NCBI GenBank assembly: GCA_041751955.1 | Contig: JBGSIB010000073.1 | Span: forward strand, 1 to 64,000 | Direction of reading: 5' to 3' | Source: UBA2040 sp041751955 | GTDB lineage: Bacteria > Bacteroidota > Bacteroidia > Flavobacteriales_D > Crocinitomicaceae | DNA: 64,000 nucleotides | Shown here: positions 44,915 through 54,554 of the stretch, in pieces | Numbering within the stretch: position 1 is the stretch's first letter | How the letters are laid out: the number at the start of each line of letters is the position of its first letter | Program-made: the position numbers and the translations under genes | The notes under the pieces: generated by a model | Told to the model about the DNA's origin: nothing | Database searches by the model: none | Seen by the model: the letters and a program-made list of their open reading frames with translations, nothing else

Positions 44915-46101
44915 TTACAAAAATATTTTTAAAAGAACTTAAGGATACTTTGCGCGACAGACGCACCTTAATGATGATGATTGTCATACCCGTTCTTATT
45001 TTTCCAATTATACTCAACATCACGGTCGGAATTAGCAGCAGTTTCGAAAAAGATGCTGCCACAAAGAACATTAAAATAGGTTTCGTTGGAGATGCTCAAA
45101 GCTCTGTTATTCAAGAATTTATGAATATGCCGAAAAACATCGGTAAGTTCGATTTAATTCCTTACGCCAATAAATCAACTCTTGAAAAAGATGTCAAATT
45201 GGATAGTATTCAAATGGGTGTAATTGTACCGAACGATTACTTGGAAAACGAACGAAAAATGAGCGCAGTTACGGTCCAAGTTGTCTACAATGTAACTGAT
45301 TTAGGGATTAAAGACAGAGCTGAAAAATATATGGAAGTTGTCGAAAAAAATGCGATGACCAAAAGATACAAGAGCTTGAGTTTGGATGAAACCAAGCTAC
45401 AACCTATAGTGACAGAATACAAAAACTTAGCCTCTAAAAAGGAAATGATCGGAAAACTAGCGGGAGGATTTCTTCCTTATATTTTCATCGCCTTTGGTTT
45501 TATTGGCTGTATGTATCCTGCCATCGACCTATTTACGGGTGAAAAAGAAAGAGGCACAATTGAAACACTCTTAACGACTCCTGTATCGAGAATTCAAATT
45601 TTGGTGGGTAAGATGATGGTGGTTGTGCTTTCAGGTCTCCTAGCAGCCACAAGTGCATTAGTAGGACTTTACATCGCTATTAAAGTCATGAATTTTGAAG
45701 GAAATGAACAAATAATGTCTATCGTTCAAAGTATTTTAACCCCGAGTTTTATATTGATGTTATTCTTTTTACTTTTCCCATTAACCGTATTTTTTGCTGG
45801 AGTTATGATTCCAATAGCGGTTTACGCAAAGAGCTTTAAGGAGGCGCAAAGTATAATTACACCGCTGAACATAGTGATGGTGCTTCCTGCAATGGTTGGT
45901 CTATTTCCAGGAATTGAATTGAACACAATTACCGCCTGCATACCAGTTGTAAATGTAGTTTTGGCAACTAAAGAATTAATTGCCGGCACTTTAGATACCG
46001 GTCTTTTGTTATTGAGTTTCAGTATCATGGTGGCTCTGGCGGCGGTGGCTGTCTTTGTTTCTTATAAACATTTTGACAAGGAAACAAACGTAGTATTGTA
46101 G
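44911..46101 (+). CDS. ABC-2 transporter permease, NatB type
   Basis: The protein has 396 residues. One N-terminal helix (TLMMMIVIPVLIFPIIL) is followed by a large periplasmic domain (about 45-180) and then five to six helices, with GEKERGTIETLLTTPVSRIQI at a typical ABC-2 cytoplasmic turn. This is the NatB layout. With the ATPase it forms an exporter, possibly of Na+ or another small substrate. The two are coupled by an ATGA overlap. Confidence 0.9.
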   Translation: MITKIFLKELKDTLRDRRTLMMMIVIPVLIFPIILNITVGISSSFEKDAATKNIKIGFVGDAQSSVIQEFMNMPKNIGKFDLIPYANKSTLEKDVKLDSIQMGVIVPNDYLENERKMSAVTVQVVYNVTDLGIKDRAEKYMEVVEKNAMTKRYKSLSLDETKLQPIVTEYKNLASKKEMIGKLAGGFLPYIFIAFGFIGCMYPAIDLFTGEKERGTIETLLTTPVSRIQILVGKMMVVVLSGLLAATSALVGLYIAIKVMNFEGNEQIMSIVQSILTPSFILMLFFLLFPLTVFFAGVMIPIAVYAKSFKEAQSIITPLNIVMVLPAMVGLFPGIELNTITACIPVVNVVLATKELIAGTLDTGLLLLSFSIMVALAAVAVFVSYKHFDKETNVVL

Positions 46102-46132
46102 TTTGAAATTCACGTTGAATGGCTTAATTTTA
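46102..46132 (+). promoter_or_regulatory. Promoter of serine hydrolase (TTTG-N19-TAATTTTA)
   Basis: TTTG at 46102-46105, 19 bp spacing and TAATTTTA at 46125-46132: one mismatch from consensus with ideal spacing. The ATG is at 46155. Confidence 0.6.
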
Positions 46133-46154
46133 TGACGAATTCAAATCGTTCCTC

Positions 46155-47441
46155 ATGAAATCTACATTTTACATTTTGTCTTTTTCGCTTTTTGCCTTCA
46201 TTCAAAAAACTCAGGCTCAGTTGTATTTTCCGCCAAATACGGGAACATGGGAAACAATGTCGCCTGATAGTTTAGGTTGGTGTCCAGAAAAAATTCAAAC
46301 TCTTTATGATTTTTTGGACTCTACCAATTCAAAGGCTTTTATGGTGTTGAAAGATGGTAAAATTGTATTGGAAAAATACTTTGACACCTTTACAGCAGAC
46401 AGTTTACACGTATGGAATTCAGCAGGTAAAACGTTGGTTGGTTTCATGACGGGAATCGCCCAGCAAGAAGGATTTTTATCGATTTCAGATACCACCTCTG
46501 ACTATCTTGGAACAGCTTGGACTTCGCTAACACCACAGCAAGAAGAAAAAATAACGATTCGTCACCAGTTGACCATGACCACAGGCATGGATGACATCAC
46601 CAACGGCGATTGCACCGATCCCGCTTGCTTGACCTTCATCGCCGATGCTGGAACGAGATGGTCATACCACAATGCGCCGTATACATTGCTAAATACAGTG
46701 ATTTCTAACGCCACTGGTCAAAACTTTAACACCTACATTGCCTCTAAACTTGGTGCAAGCACGGCTGGAATTTCAGGTTTGTTTGTGACATTTGGATACA
46801 ACAAAGTGTTCATTTCAAAACCGAGAGTTTTCGCTCGTTTCGGATTGTTACTTTTAGCAGAAGGCACTTGGAATGGAAATCCTCTATTGAATGATCCTGC
46901 CTATTTTTCTGCTATGACCAATAGTTCTCAAACCATCAATCCATCCTATGGTTACTTGACATGGTTAAATGGAAAATCTAGCTTTAGGGTGCCCGGATTG
47001 CAGTTTTCATTTTCAGGTAGACTTTGTCCTGATGCACCGACCGATATGTACGCAGCGTTGGGTAAAAATGGTCAGATTATTAACGTAGTTCCATCTCAAA
47101 ATTTAGTAATGATTCGCATGGGTGACGGAGATGGTGTGAGTTTGGTGGGCACACAATATAACGATTATATTTGGCTAAGAATAAATGATTTAGCTTGCAC
47201 AAACAGTACAGAAGAAATAGACGAAAATTTTAAGATCAAAACTGTTCCAAACCCAAGCAAAGGTCAATTTACACTTGAGGGAATTGAAACTTCAGATCAA
47301 ATTGTTATCTACAATACTTTGGGTCAAAAAGTTCCTTTTGAAAGAGTAGAAAACAATATTTCCATTTCACACAAAGGGATCTATTTTATTGAAACACAAA
47401 GAAGTAGCCAGAAAATAACCAAAAAAATAATTATCCAATAA
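46155..47441 (+). CDS. Secreted beta-lactamase-family serine hydrolase with T9SS type-A signal
   Basis: The protein has 428 residues with a signal peptide (to KTQAQL). The class C beta-lactamase/penicillin-binding fold shows the nucleophile motif SAGK (S89, K92) in WNSAGKTLVG and the YHN triad (Y171, N173). The last 80 residues are a type-A sorting domain (VPNPSKGQFTLEG, GIYFIETQRSS). It is exported by T9SS. The likely substrate is a peptide or ester, and beta-lactam hydrolysis is not implied. It directly abuts the next gene with zero gap. Confidence 0.87.
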   Translation: MKSTFYILSFSLFAFIQKTQAQLYFPPNTGTWETMSPDSLGWCPEKIQTLYDFLDSTNSKAFMVLKDGKIVLEKYFDTFTADSLHVWNSAGKTLVGFMTGIAQQEGFLSISDTTSDYLGTAWTSLTPQQEEKITIRHQLTMTTGMDDITNGDCTDPACLTFIADAGTRWSYHNAPYTLLNTVISNATGQNFNTYIASKLGASTAGISGLFVTFGYNKVFISKPRVFARFGLLLLAEGTWNGNPLLNDPAYFSAMTNSSQTINPSYGYLTWLNGKSSFRVPGLQFSFSGRLCPDAPTDMYAALGKNGQIINVVPSQNLVMIRMGDGDGVSLVGTQYNDYIWLRINDLACTNSTEEIDENFKIKTVPNPSKGQFTLEGIETSDQIVIYNTLGQKVPFERVENNISISHKGIYFIETQRSSQKITKKIIIQ

Positions 47442-48083
47442 ATGAATGACCTACCTATCCTAGATTCCATTGAGCAACGTATTCTTGGTGTTTTATTAGA
47501 AAAGGAAAAAACAACCCCTGATTATTATCCGATGACGATCAATGGCTTAATGACAGCCTGTAATCAAAAATCATCGAGAAATCCAGTTATGTCTATCGAT
47601 GAGGATGCCGTTCAAGTTGGAATAGACAGTTTACGTAGCAAAGGATTGGTCAATACAGTTGTTGGCGGCGGTAGTCGAACCTTGAAATACAAGCATCACG
47701 CAAGTGTCAATCTGAATTTAGAATTAAATGAAGAAGCCGTTTTATGCCTATTGCTTCTTCGTGGTCCACTTACCGCTGGAGAGGTAAAAAGTAATGTCGG
47801 AAGATTGTACGATTTCGCCAACTTAGAATCCGTACAAAACTGCATGCAAGGATTAGCTGACAATGAATTTCCACTAATTCAATTACTTCCGAAAAGACCT
47901 GGCCAAAAGGAAGGTCGCTATATCCATCTTTTAGGCGGCGAAATTAATATTGAAGACTGGCAAGAACAAGAATCAGGAATTGTGGCACCCATTTCCAATT
48001 ACGAACAGCGACTATTGGCTTTAGAGGAAGAAGTTGCAGATTTGAAAGAGAAAATGGGAAAACTATTGGAGTTGTTGGATTAA
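47442..48083 (+). CDS. YceH-family (DUF480) protein
   Basis: The protein has 213 residues. The YceH signature is clear: RILGVLLEKEKTTPDYYPMT, SRNPVMSIDEDAV, LCLLLLRGPLTAGEVK and LPKRPGQKEGRYIHLL. It contains paired winged-helix domains and a C-terminal coiled coil (LEEEVADLKEKMGKLLELL). The function is unknown. Its TAA shares TTAA with the convergent porin gene. Confidence 0.92.
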   Translation: MNDLPILDSIEQRILGVLLEKEKTTPDYYPMTINGLMTACNQKSSRNPVMSIDEDAVQVGIDSLRSKGLVNTVVGGGSRTLKYKHHASVNLNLELNEEAVLCLLLLRGPLTAGEVKSNVGRLYDFANLESVQNCMQGLADNEFPLIQLLPKRPGQKEGRYIHLLGGEINIEDWQEQESGIVAPISNYEQRLLALEEEVADLKEKMGKLLELLD

Positions 48084-49228
48084 AACCAAACACCAAGCCC
48101 AAAAAGCACTTCTAATCGTTGGTTTCGAGAGACACTGTTGTAGTAAAAAATGTCTTCGTTCGCCTTGGTTGAAAGAACTCTGCCTTCCAAACGAAAATAA
48201 CTGTTGGGAATTGGTTTGTATTCCATTCCTAAAGTAAAACCAGTAATGTCCAGACCAACCAATTGATGATTGGCATTCTCAATAGGACCGGTCAGTACTT
48301 CCGAACCATCCTCAAACAACTCAAAACGCGTGTAGCTAGCCCATTTCGTATCCAAACGATATTTTGCCGCCAAAAGTGTAGAAAAGAATTGGGCTGTTTT
48401 TGACGAATCTGTCAACTGGGAATTGGTTTGAAAGCCATAATTAAGTTCATATCCAACTGTCCAATGTGTTGTTTTGTAAATACCTATCCAATTGTTGTAT
48501 AGGCGCGTTTGCGGTCGATTAAAGCCGTCTGGCGACTCATCACATACCAAACTGCTGAAGGTTGAAGAAAATTTATCGTTAGGAGCATAAGAAATGGATG
48601 CGCCTAAAGCTTTATTTGCATTGTTTTCAACGAAAGAATTGAATCCGTTAAAGGCGTTCAATTGGAACGACCATTTTGGCGATTGAATCCATGTAAGCTT
48701 CGCACCACTCATAAAATAAGGTTCGAAATACGTAGTCGTCGCTATGCTTAAGGCCATATTTTCTCTAGGTTGAATGGATTCTAAACCTATGTGTGTTCTG
48801 AAATATCCTGCATCCAACCAAAGTTTTTTAAACACGCGAAAACCAACATTGGCCTCTTGAACATATTTCAAAGTAGGTGACCAAGCAGATTCAGAAACAT
48901 CGCCAATGAAAACAGTTGCCGTTCCATGAAAATCATTTGATTCGTATTTGGTGGAAAACTGAATCATATTCAGTCCAAATTGATTATTTCGCGCCGAAAC
49001 GGTTGGGAATTTAACAAAACCTCCAGCTCCAACTGTATCGGTGTAAAACCCATAATAGGTATCGATGTATCCAGAAAACGACAGTTTCCCAGTCGAATCA
49101 AATTCCGTTCTGTACGGATTTACTTTTGTGCCTGTGAAAGTCAAATCAGTTGTATCACGATTTATTTGGGCGAAACTCGAAGTTATTGAGCCTGCCACCA
49201 ATAATGCCGATACAATTAATCGTTTCAT
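48080..49228 (-). CDS. OmpL-like outer-membrane beta-barrel porin
   Basis: The protein has 382 residues with a signal peptide (MKRLIVSALLVAGSITSSFAQ). The body shows regular beta-barrel strand pairs (SFSGYIDTYYGFYTD, WSFQLNAFNGFNSF, TVGYELNYGFQTN) and ends in an aromatic strand (RLEVLFGLGVWF), the mark of outer-membrane insertion. It looks like the Bacteroidota Bbp2/OmpL porin group. It follows the parC stop by 9 bp. Confidence 0.85.
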   Translation of the reverse strand: MKRLIVSALLVAGSITSSFAQINRDTTDLTFTGTKVNPYRTEFDSTGKLSFSGYIDTYYGFYTDTVGAGGFVKFPTVSARNNQFGLNMIQFSTKYESNDFHGTATVFIGDVSESAWSPTLKYVQEANVGFRVFKKLWLDAGYFRTHIGLESIQPRENMALSIATTTYFEPYFMSGAKLTWIQSPKWSFQLNAFNGFNSFVENNANKALGASISYAPNDKFSSTFSSLVCDESPDGFNRPQTRLYNNWIGIYKTTHWTVGYELNYGFQTNSQLTDSSKTAQFFSTLLAAKYRLDTKWASYTRFELFEDGSEVLTGPIENANHQLVGLDITGFTLGMEYKPIPNSYFRLEGRVLSTKANEDIFYYNSVSRNQRLEVLFGLGVWF

Positions 49229-49237
49229 GCTATCTTA

Positions 49238-51973
49238 TCAGAACAATTTTGGTTGATCATCGTCACCATCAGAAAGATCCCATTCAATAGTATTATCTCC
49301 AGAATCCTCAGAATTATCCAAGCCAGCACCTGTCTCCTGATTCTCTGATTCAGCCTCAACCGGAGCAGCTTTGGTTTCCTCAGGCCACGATTCATCACCT
49401 TCAATTGGATGCGACAGAATTATTTCTTTCACTTTCAATTTGGTCAACTGATTTCCTTGGGCTTTCATACCTTTCACCTCAATGAAATTATTCAATTCCA
49501 CTTCTTCGTCAGGCAGATTTTTCGTCGCTTTCAGCAGTTTATTGTAAATTATTTTGGCCACTGGTTTAAAAGCTGTCGTCACAACATCCATATAACTTCC
49601 CTCCGATTCGGAAATGAAACTAACTTTTTTATCTGTTGTTACCTCGCAGAAGAATCGTTTAACATAATGCATGTCCTTTTCAGCATCATAATATACAGTT
49701 GAAATCGGTCGATTTGGATACCATTTTTCAACGTGAATCATGTCCTCATCAAAATGTAAACTCAAATCAAAGGCCGACAACCTATACTCCCCCGTTTTAT
49801 ACAAAGTCAGAATTTTGTCTGTTCCTTTGAAAGAACCCAAGAACTTTCCACGACCTTCATCGTTCAATCTTCCTACAACATTGTCAAACCAAATTTTACG
49901 CGCCGCTAAAGTCGAACCGCCCACTTCTTTTTGGGTTATTTTCTGAACAATCTCTTTCGTAACTCTATTTCCACCTGATGCTCTTCCCTTGATTAACAAT
50001 TCGCCCATATCTACATCGAAACGCAGTCTTTTCAGATGCGGACGAGGACGTAAGTGAATGGTCACTATCTCTTTTTCTCCATTCGGATGAACCGAAAAAT
50101 AGAGCATTTTGGATCCTTTTGTTCCTTTGGTTAAATCGTACTCCGTGTCGCGGGTAATTGAATTCACATAAAAGCGTTTCATCATTGTTGGCCCTCCAAC
50201 TCCGTCTTGATACATCAGGTGATAAATCGTTCGTTTGTCTCCTTTTTTCCAAACATCGGCATGTACAATTCCTTTGCCAACAAATTTCTTATCCGTCACT
50301 TTGGTAATCATCATTTTACCCGAAGCAAAGAAAATAATGACATCGTCAATTTCCGAACAATCGTTCACGGCCTCAACTTTTTTCAAGCCATAACCAATGA
50401 AACCTTCCTCGTAATCGACATATAGTTTTTTGTTGGCGATAATAACCTTGGACGCGTTGATTGTATCGAATATTTTGATTTCTGTTTTTCGTTCTTTCCC
50501 TTCTCCGAAACGTTTTTTCAAATCTTTGAAATAATCAATGGCATAATCAACCAAATTGGATAATTTTTTCTTCACTTCTTCCATTTCATTTTCGATTTTC
50601 AGCAAATTTTCATCTGCCTTATCGGTATCGAAACGGGTAATACGAATCATTTGAATTTGCGTCAGCTTCATCAAATCTTCGTCAGTTATTTCGCGTATTA
50701 ACTTCTTTTTGAAAGGTTTAAACTTATCGTATAAGTATTTATAAAGCGATTCTCTATCGGAATACAACTTGAAATCGATGTACATTTCTTCTTGAATGAA
50801 GATTTTCTCCAAGGTAGAGAAATGCCATTGGCGTTCCAATTCATCCAAACGAATTTCAAGTTCTCTTTTTAACAGATAAACCGTTGAATCTGTATTTGCT
50901 TTCAAAATCTCAGAAACACCCATAAATCGTGGGCGATCTTTATCGATAATGGAACTATTCGGCGAATATGATACTTCACAATCCGTAAATGCATATAGAG
51001 CATCTATCGTTTTGTCAGGCGAAACACCCGGTGCCAAATGAATCATGATCTCCACTTCAGCCGAAGTATTGTCCTCGATTTTTTTGACTTTGATTTTCCC
51101 TTTATCATTGGCCTTGATGACACTTTCAATCAAAGAACCAGTTGTTGTTCCAAAAGGAATTTCGTGTATACTTAATGTTTTGTTGTCGACTTTTTTAATT
51201 CGTGCACGAATTCGAACTTTTCCACCTCTTAAACCATCATTATAGTTAGAAACGTCCGCCATTCCGCCCGTTAAGAAATCTGGAATGAGTTCGACTTTCT
51301 TTCCACGAAGATGATTGATAGATTGCTCAATGAGTTCGTTGAAATTGTGGGGTAAAAATTTACAAGCCAAACCTACGGCAATACCTTCCGCTCCTTGTGC
51401 CAAAAGCAATGGGAACTTCATGGGTAAATTCTCCGGTTCCTTATTTCTACCATCGTAAGAGGACAACCAATTTGTTGTTTTCGGATTGAAAACCACATGA
51501 TTGGCAAATTTGGAAAGTCGCGCTTCAATGTAACGAGGAGCTGCGGCACCATCACCCGTGAGCGTGTTTCCCCAGTTTCCTTGCATGTCGATCAAAAGCT
51601 CTTTTTGGCCCAATTGCACCAAAGCATCACCAATAGATGCGTCACCGTGCGGGTGATATTTCATGGTATTTCCGATGATATTCGCTACTTTATTGTAGCG
51701 TCCATCGTCCATTTCCTTCATAGAATGCAAGATCCTACGTTGTACAGGTTTTAACCCATCATACAGACCTGGAACAGCTCTTTCCAAAATAACATACGAA
51801 GCGTAGTCCAAGAACCAATTCTCGTACAAGCCGCTAAGTGGAACTATTTTGTCATCTTTTGGCGCATCTGCAGGATTGAAACCGTCGTCTGAAGAGTCCT
51901 TATTCTCTTCGTTACCGTCTTCATTCCCTTCTTCGTTTTGGTTCAATTGCTCGTCGTTCTCGTCTTCCGCCAT
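49238..51973 (-). CDS. parC: DNA topoisomerase IV subunit A
   Basis: The protein has 911 residues. After an acidic N-terminal tail, the breakage-reunion domain has the catalytic tyrosine in APRYIEARLS (Y148) and the quinolone-site helix HPHGDASIGDALV with alanine at residue 112, where E. coli GyrA has serine 83. Tower and C-terminal domains follow, with coiled coil DENLLKIENEMEEV. The C-terminal part is diverged beta-pinwheel-like. It lies 2 bp after parE, so A and B subunits are co-translated. ParC rather than GyrA is favoured by the pairing with parE and by the family resemblance. Confidence 0.9.
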   Translation of the reverse strand: MAEDENDEQLNQNEEGNEDGNEENKDSSDDGFNPADAPKDDKIVPLSGLYENWFLDYASYVILERAVPGLYDGLKPVQRRILHSMKEMDDGRYNKVANIIGNTMKYHPHGDASIGDALVQLGQKELLIDMQGNWGNTLTGDGAAAPRYIEARLSKFANHVVFNPKTTNWLSSYDGRNKEPENLPMKFPLLLAQGAEGIAVGLACKFLPHNFNELIEQSINHLRGKKVELIPDFLTGGMADVSNYNDGLRGGKVRIRARIKKVDNKTLSIHEIPFGTTTGSLIESVIKANDKGKIKVKKIEDNTSAEVEIMIHLAPGVSPDKTIDALYAFTDCEVSYSPNSSIIDKDRPRFMGVSEILKANTDSTVYLLKRELEIRLDELERQWHFSTLEKIFIQEEMYIDFKLYSDRESLYKYLYDKFKPFKKKLIREITDEDLMKLTQIQMIRITRFDTDKADENLLKIENEMEEVKKKLSNLVDYAIDYFKDLKKRFGEGKERKTEIKIFDTINASKVIIANKKLYVDYEEGFIGYGLKKVEAVNDCSEIDDVIIFFASGKMMITKVTDKKFVGKGIVHADVWKKGDKRTIYHLMYQDGVGGPTMMKRFYVNSITRDTEYDLTKGTKGSKMLYFSVHPNGEKEIVTIHLRPRPHLKRLRFDVDMGELLIKGRASGGNRVTKEIVQKITQKEVGGSTLAARKIWFDNVVGRLNDEGRGKFLGSFKGTDKILTLYKTGEYRLSAFDLSLHFDEDMIHVEKWYPNRPISTVYYDAEKDMHYVKRFFCEVTTDKKVSFISESEGSYMDVVTTAFKPVAKIIYNKLLKATKNLPDEEVELNNFIEVKGMKAQGNQLTKLKVKEIILSHPIEGDESWPEETKAAPVEAESENQETGAGLDNSEDSGDNTIEWDLSDGDDDQPKLF

Positions 51974-51975
51974 TT

Positions 51976-53862
51976 TTAAGAAGCTTTTTCTATGATTTCA
52001 TTCGTCAAATCTGTTTCGTCTTCATCCTCAATATCTCCTTCTACGCGAAGATTGTCTATGATAAATTCTTGTCGTTCTGGTGTGTTTTTGCCCATGTAAT
52101 AAGACAAAACCTCGTCAATGGAAGCGTCTTTCGTCAACATAACTGGCTCTAAACGAATATCTTCACCTATGAAATGCTTGAATTCATCTGGAGAAATCTC
52201 ACCCAAACCTTTAAATCGTGTTATTTCTGGATTTTTACCCAAAGCGTCAATCGCATTGCGACGTTCTTCATCGGAATAGCAATACATCGTCTTTTGCTTA
52301 TTTCTTACCCTAAACAATGGGGTTTGTAAGACATAAACGTGATTTCGTTTGACCAAATCTGGGAAAAATTGCAAAAAGAATGTCAGCAAGAGCATGCGGA
52401 TGTGCATTCCATCGACATCAGCATCGGTTGCGATGACAATTTTATTATAACGAAGGTTATCCATGTCATCTTCGATATCCAATGCTGCTTGAATGAGGTT
52501 GAATTCTTCATTCTCGTAAACAATTTTCTTTGTTAAACCGTAGCAATTCAATGGTTTCCCTTTCAAGGAGAAGACGGCTTGCGTGTTCACATCTCTCGAT
52601 TTCGTTATGGAACCACTTGCAGAATCTCCCTCCGTGATAAACAAAGTTGTTTCTTCAGCTTTTTCGTTTTTAACGTCTGTAAAATGTGTTCGGCAATCTC
52701 TAAGTTTCTTGTTATGCAAGTTGGATTTTTTTGCTCTATCCCTTGCAATTTTTCGGATACCTGATAATTCTTTGCGTTCGCGTTCTGATTGCTTTATTTT
52801 ACGCTCAATCATTTCAGCGACATCTGGATTTTTGTGCAGATAATTATCCAATTTATCTTTCAAGAAATCGTTTACGAAAGCTCGCATTGATTTCCCTCCT
52901 GGCTCAATTTCTTGTGATCCTAATTTTGTTTTCGTTTGCGATTCAAAAACAGGTTCTATTACTTTTACCGCAACCGCAGCTACGATGGATTGACGAATGT
53001 CCGAAGCTTCGTAATTCTTATTGTAAAAATCGCGTATTACTTTCGCAACTGATTCACGGAAAGCACTTTGATGCGTCCCACCTTGAGTGGTGTGTTGTCC
53101 ATTTACGAACGAATAATAGTCCTCACCATACGTGCGACCATGCGTGAAAGCTACTTCAATATCTTCATCTTCAATGTGTATAATCGGGTAAAGAGGATCG
53201 CCGTCCATGTTGTTTTCCAACAAGTCTTTTAGTCCATCTTTGGATTGAAATTTTTGTCCGTTATAGTGAATTGACAAGCCACGATTTAGATAACAGTAAT
53301 TCCAAATCATTTTGTCGACGTATGCCGTCTTGAAAACATGTTTCTTGAAAATCGCTTCATCTGGAATGAACTCAACATAGGTTCCATTCAACTCGTCTGT
53401 CTTTTCTAATTTCGTTTCTTCAATCAGTTCACCTTGCGAAAATGTGGCACCTTTTTTCTCACCATCACGAACGGCATAAACCATAAATCGGCTCGACAAG
53501 GCGTTTACAGCTTTCGTTCCGACACCATTCAAACCTACAGATTTCTTAAACGCTTTGGAATCGTACTTTCCACCGGTATTCATTTTGGAAACAACCTCCA
53601 CCACTTTTCCTAGTGGAATTCCACGTCCATAATCGCGAACGGATACTTTTCCATCTTGAACTTTGATTTCGACTTTCTTACCGTTACCCATGACGAATTC
53701 GTCGATACAGTTGTCGACTACCTCTTTGATAAGAATGTAAATTCCGTCATCAGCAGCCGCACCATCACCGAGTTTCCCGATGTACATACCTGGACGCAAG
53801 CGAATGTGTTCCTTCCAATCGAGGGAGCGGATGTTGTCTTCTGTATATTGATTTTCTGCCAT
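51976..53862 (-). CDS. parE: DNA topoisomerase IV subunit B
   Basis: The protein has 628 residues from ATG 53862 (MAENQYTEDNIRSLDWKE). The frame opens 30 bases earlier at a weaker start. The GHKL ATPase domain has IKEVVDNCIDEF, RDYGRGIPLG and GLNGVGTKAVNALS. The Toprim domain has FITEGDSASGS and ATDADVDGMHI. It decatenates chromosomes with ParC. A promoter box TATATTTG lies 27 bp upstream. Confidence 0.92.
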   Translation of the reverse strand: MAENQYTEDNIRSLDWKEHIRLRPGMYIGKLGDGAAADDGIYILIKEVVDNCIDEFVMGNGKKVEIKVQDGKVSVRDYGRGIPLGKVVEVVSKMNTGGKYDSKAFKKSVGLNGVGTKAVNALSSRFMVYAVRDGEKKGATFSQGELIEETKLEKTDELNGTYVEFIPDEAIFKKHVFKTAYVDKMIWNYCYLNRGLSIHYNGQKFQSKDGLKDLLENNMDGDPLYPIIHIEDEDIEVAFTHGRTYGEDYYSFVNGQHTTQGGTHQSAFRESVAKVIRDFYNKNYEASDIRQSIVAAVAVKVIEPVFESQTKTKLGSQEIEPGGKSMRAFVNDFLKDKLDNYLHKNPDVAEMIERKIKQSERERKELSGIRKIARDRAKKSNLHNKKLRDCRTHFTDVKNEKAEETTLFITEGDSASGSITKSRDVNTQAVFSLKGKPLNCYGLTKKIVYENEEFNLIQAALDIEDDMDNLRYNKIVIATDADVDGMHIRMLLLTFFLQFFPDLVKRNHVYVLQTPLFRVRNKQKTMYCYSDEERRNAIDALGKNPEITRFKGLGEISPDEFKHFIGEDIRLEPVMLTKDASIDEVLSYYMGKNTPERQEFIIDNLRVEGDIEDEDETDLTNEIIEKAS

Positions 53863-53889
53863 GTTTACATTGTGCGATTTCGCAACTAA

Positions 53890-53897
53890 CAAATATA
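53890..53897 (-). promoter_or_regulatory. -7 promoter box TATATTTG for parE-parC-porin
   Basis: An exact TAnnTTTG on the minus strand, 27 bp upstream of the parE ATG. It probably drives the parE-parC-porin string. Confidence 0.5.
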
Positions 53898-54015
53898 ACT
53901 TGATTATGAGGCTCTTTGCAGGAAAGTTATTACGACTTTTTCACGATTTAGGGTTGAAAAGCTTATTACCCTTTCGATTCTTTTCCATGTACTATTTTCC
54001 AGTCGAAGTTTAGTT

Positions 54016-54279
54016 TCATGAAGCCGATCTTAAACCTTCTCCTTTGTCAGCTGCATAAGCTAAACACGCCCTTATCGACCCAATGGTCAAATTCGGATAT
54101 TCGTCGACGATTTTAGTGCTACTCATCTGTAACGAAAGCCAAGAAAGTACGTCATGCACACTCACACAAGTGCCTTTTAGAATAGGTTTTACAAAGTGGT
54201 CATTTGGATTTATTTCTATGTATTCTGTGTAATCCTTCGGATTTGAATACGGTCTTTTGAGGTAGATTTGCTTGTTCAT
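54016..54279 (-). CDS. DUF433 family protein
   Basis: The protein has 87 residues with the DUF433 pattern: NPNDHFVKPILKGTCVSVHDVLSWL, then IVDEYPNLTIGSIRACLAYAADKGE. DUF433 proteins are helix-turn-helix antitoxin-like factors, often paired with a PIN-domain toxin. No toxin gene lies next to it, so it may be solitary or a relic. The start MNKQIYLKRP is well placed. Confidence 0.85.
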   Translation of the reverse strand: MNKQIYLKRPYSNPKDYTEYIEINPNDHFVKPILKGTCVSVHDVLSWLSLQMSSTKIVDEYPNLTIGSIRACLAYAADKGEGLRSAS

Positions 54280-54406
54280 TCTCTTCTGTTTATTTTCAAT
54301 TATTCACTTTTTTCAACTGCGTACATCCTTTACGTTCTGCTCATCTAATCTTGTAAAATGATTATTTATTAAACATAATTTTGATTAAATATTCATCAAA
54401 TATAAT

Positions 54407-54414
54407 TAATTTTG
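54407..54414 (+). promoter_or_regulatory. -7 promoter box TAATTTTG of polymerase cassette
   Basis: An exact TAnnTTTG, 140 bp upstream of the Y-family polymerase ATG at 54555. A TTG lies 23 bp upstream of the box. The long leader contains an inverted repeat (54501-54523). Confidence 0.5.
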
Positions 54415-54500
54415 TGAACTAAGGAGAATAAAGCAGCTTTTTTCGTGCTTTCGATAAAACGAAAAGAGATTCCCCTTTTTCATTTCGGGTAAAAAACGCA

Positions 54501-54523
54501 CACGGCAGAATGCATTTGCCGTG
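54501..54523. promoter_or_regulatory. 23-bp inverted repeat in leader of polymerase cassette
   Basis: Arms CACGGCA (54501-54507) and TGCCGTG (54517-54523) are perfect complements around a 9-base centre. The repeat lies 31 bp before the ATG at 54555, so it could be an operator for a damage-responsive repressor or an RNA hairpin. No repressor gene is in the window. Confidence 0.5.
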
Positions 54524-54554
54524 CTTGGACAAATTGTACGAAAAAATTAGAAAA

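Noticed and set aside
54016..54279. Toxin-antitoxin pair
   Set aside because: Only the DUF433 half is present, and no toxin is adjacent.
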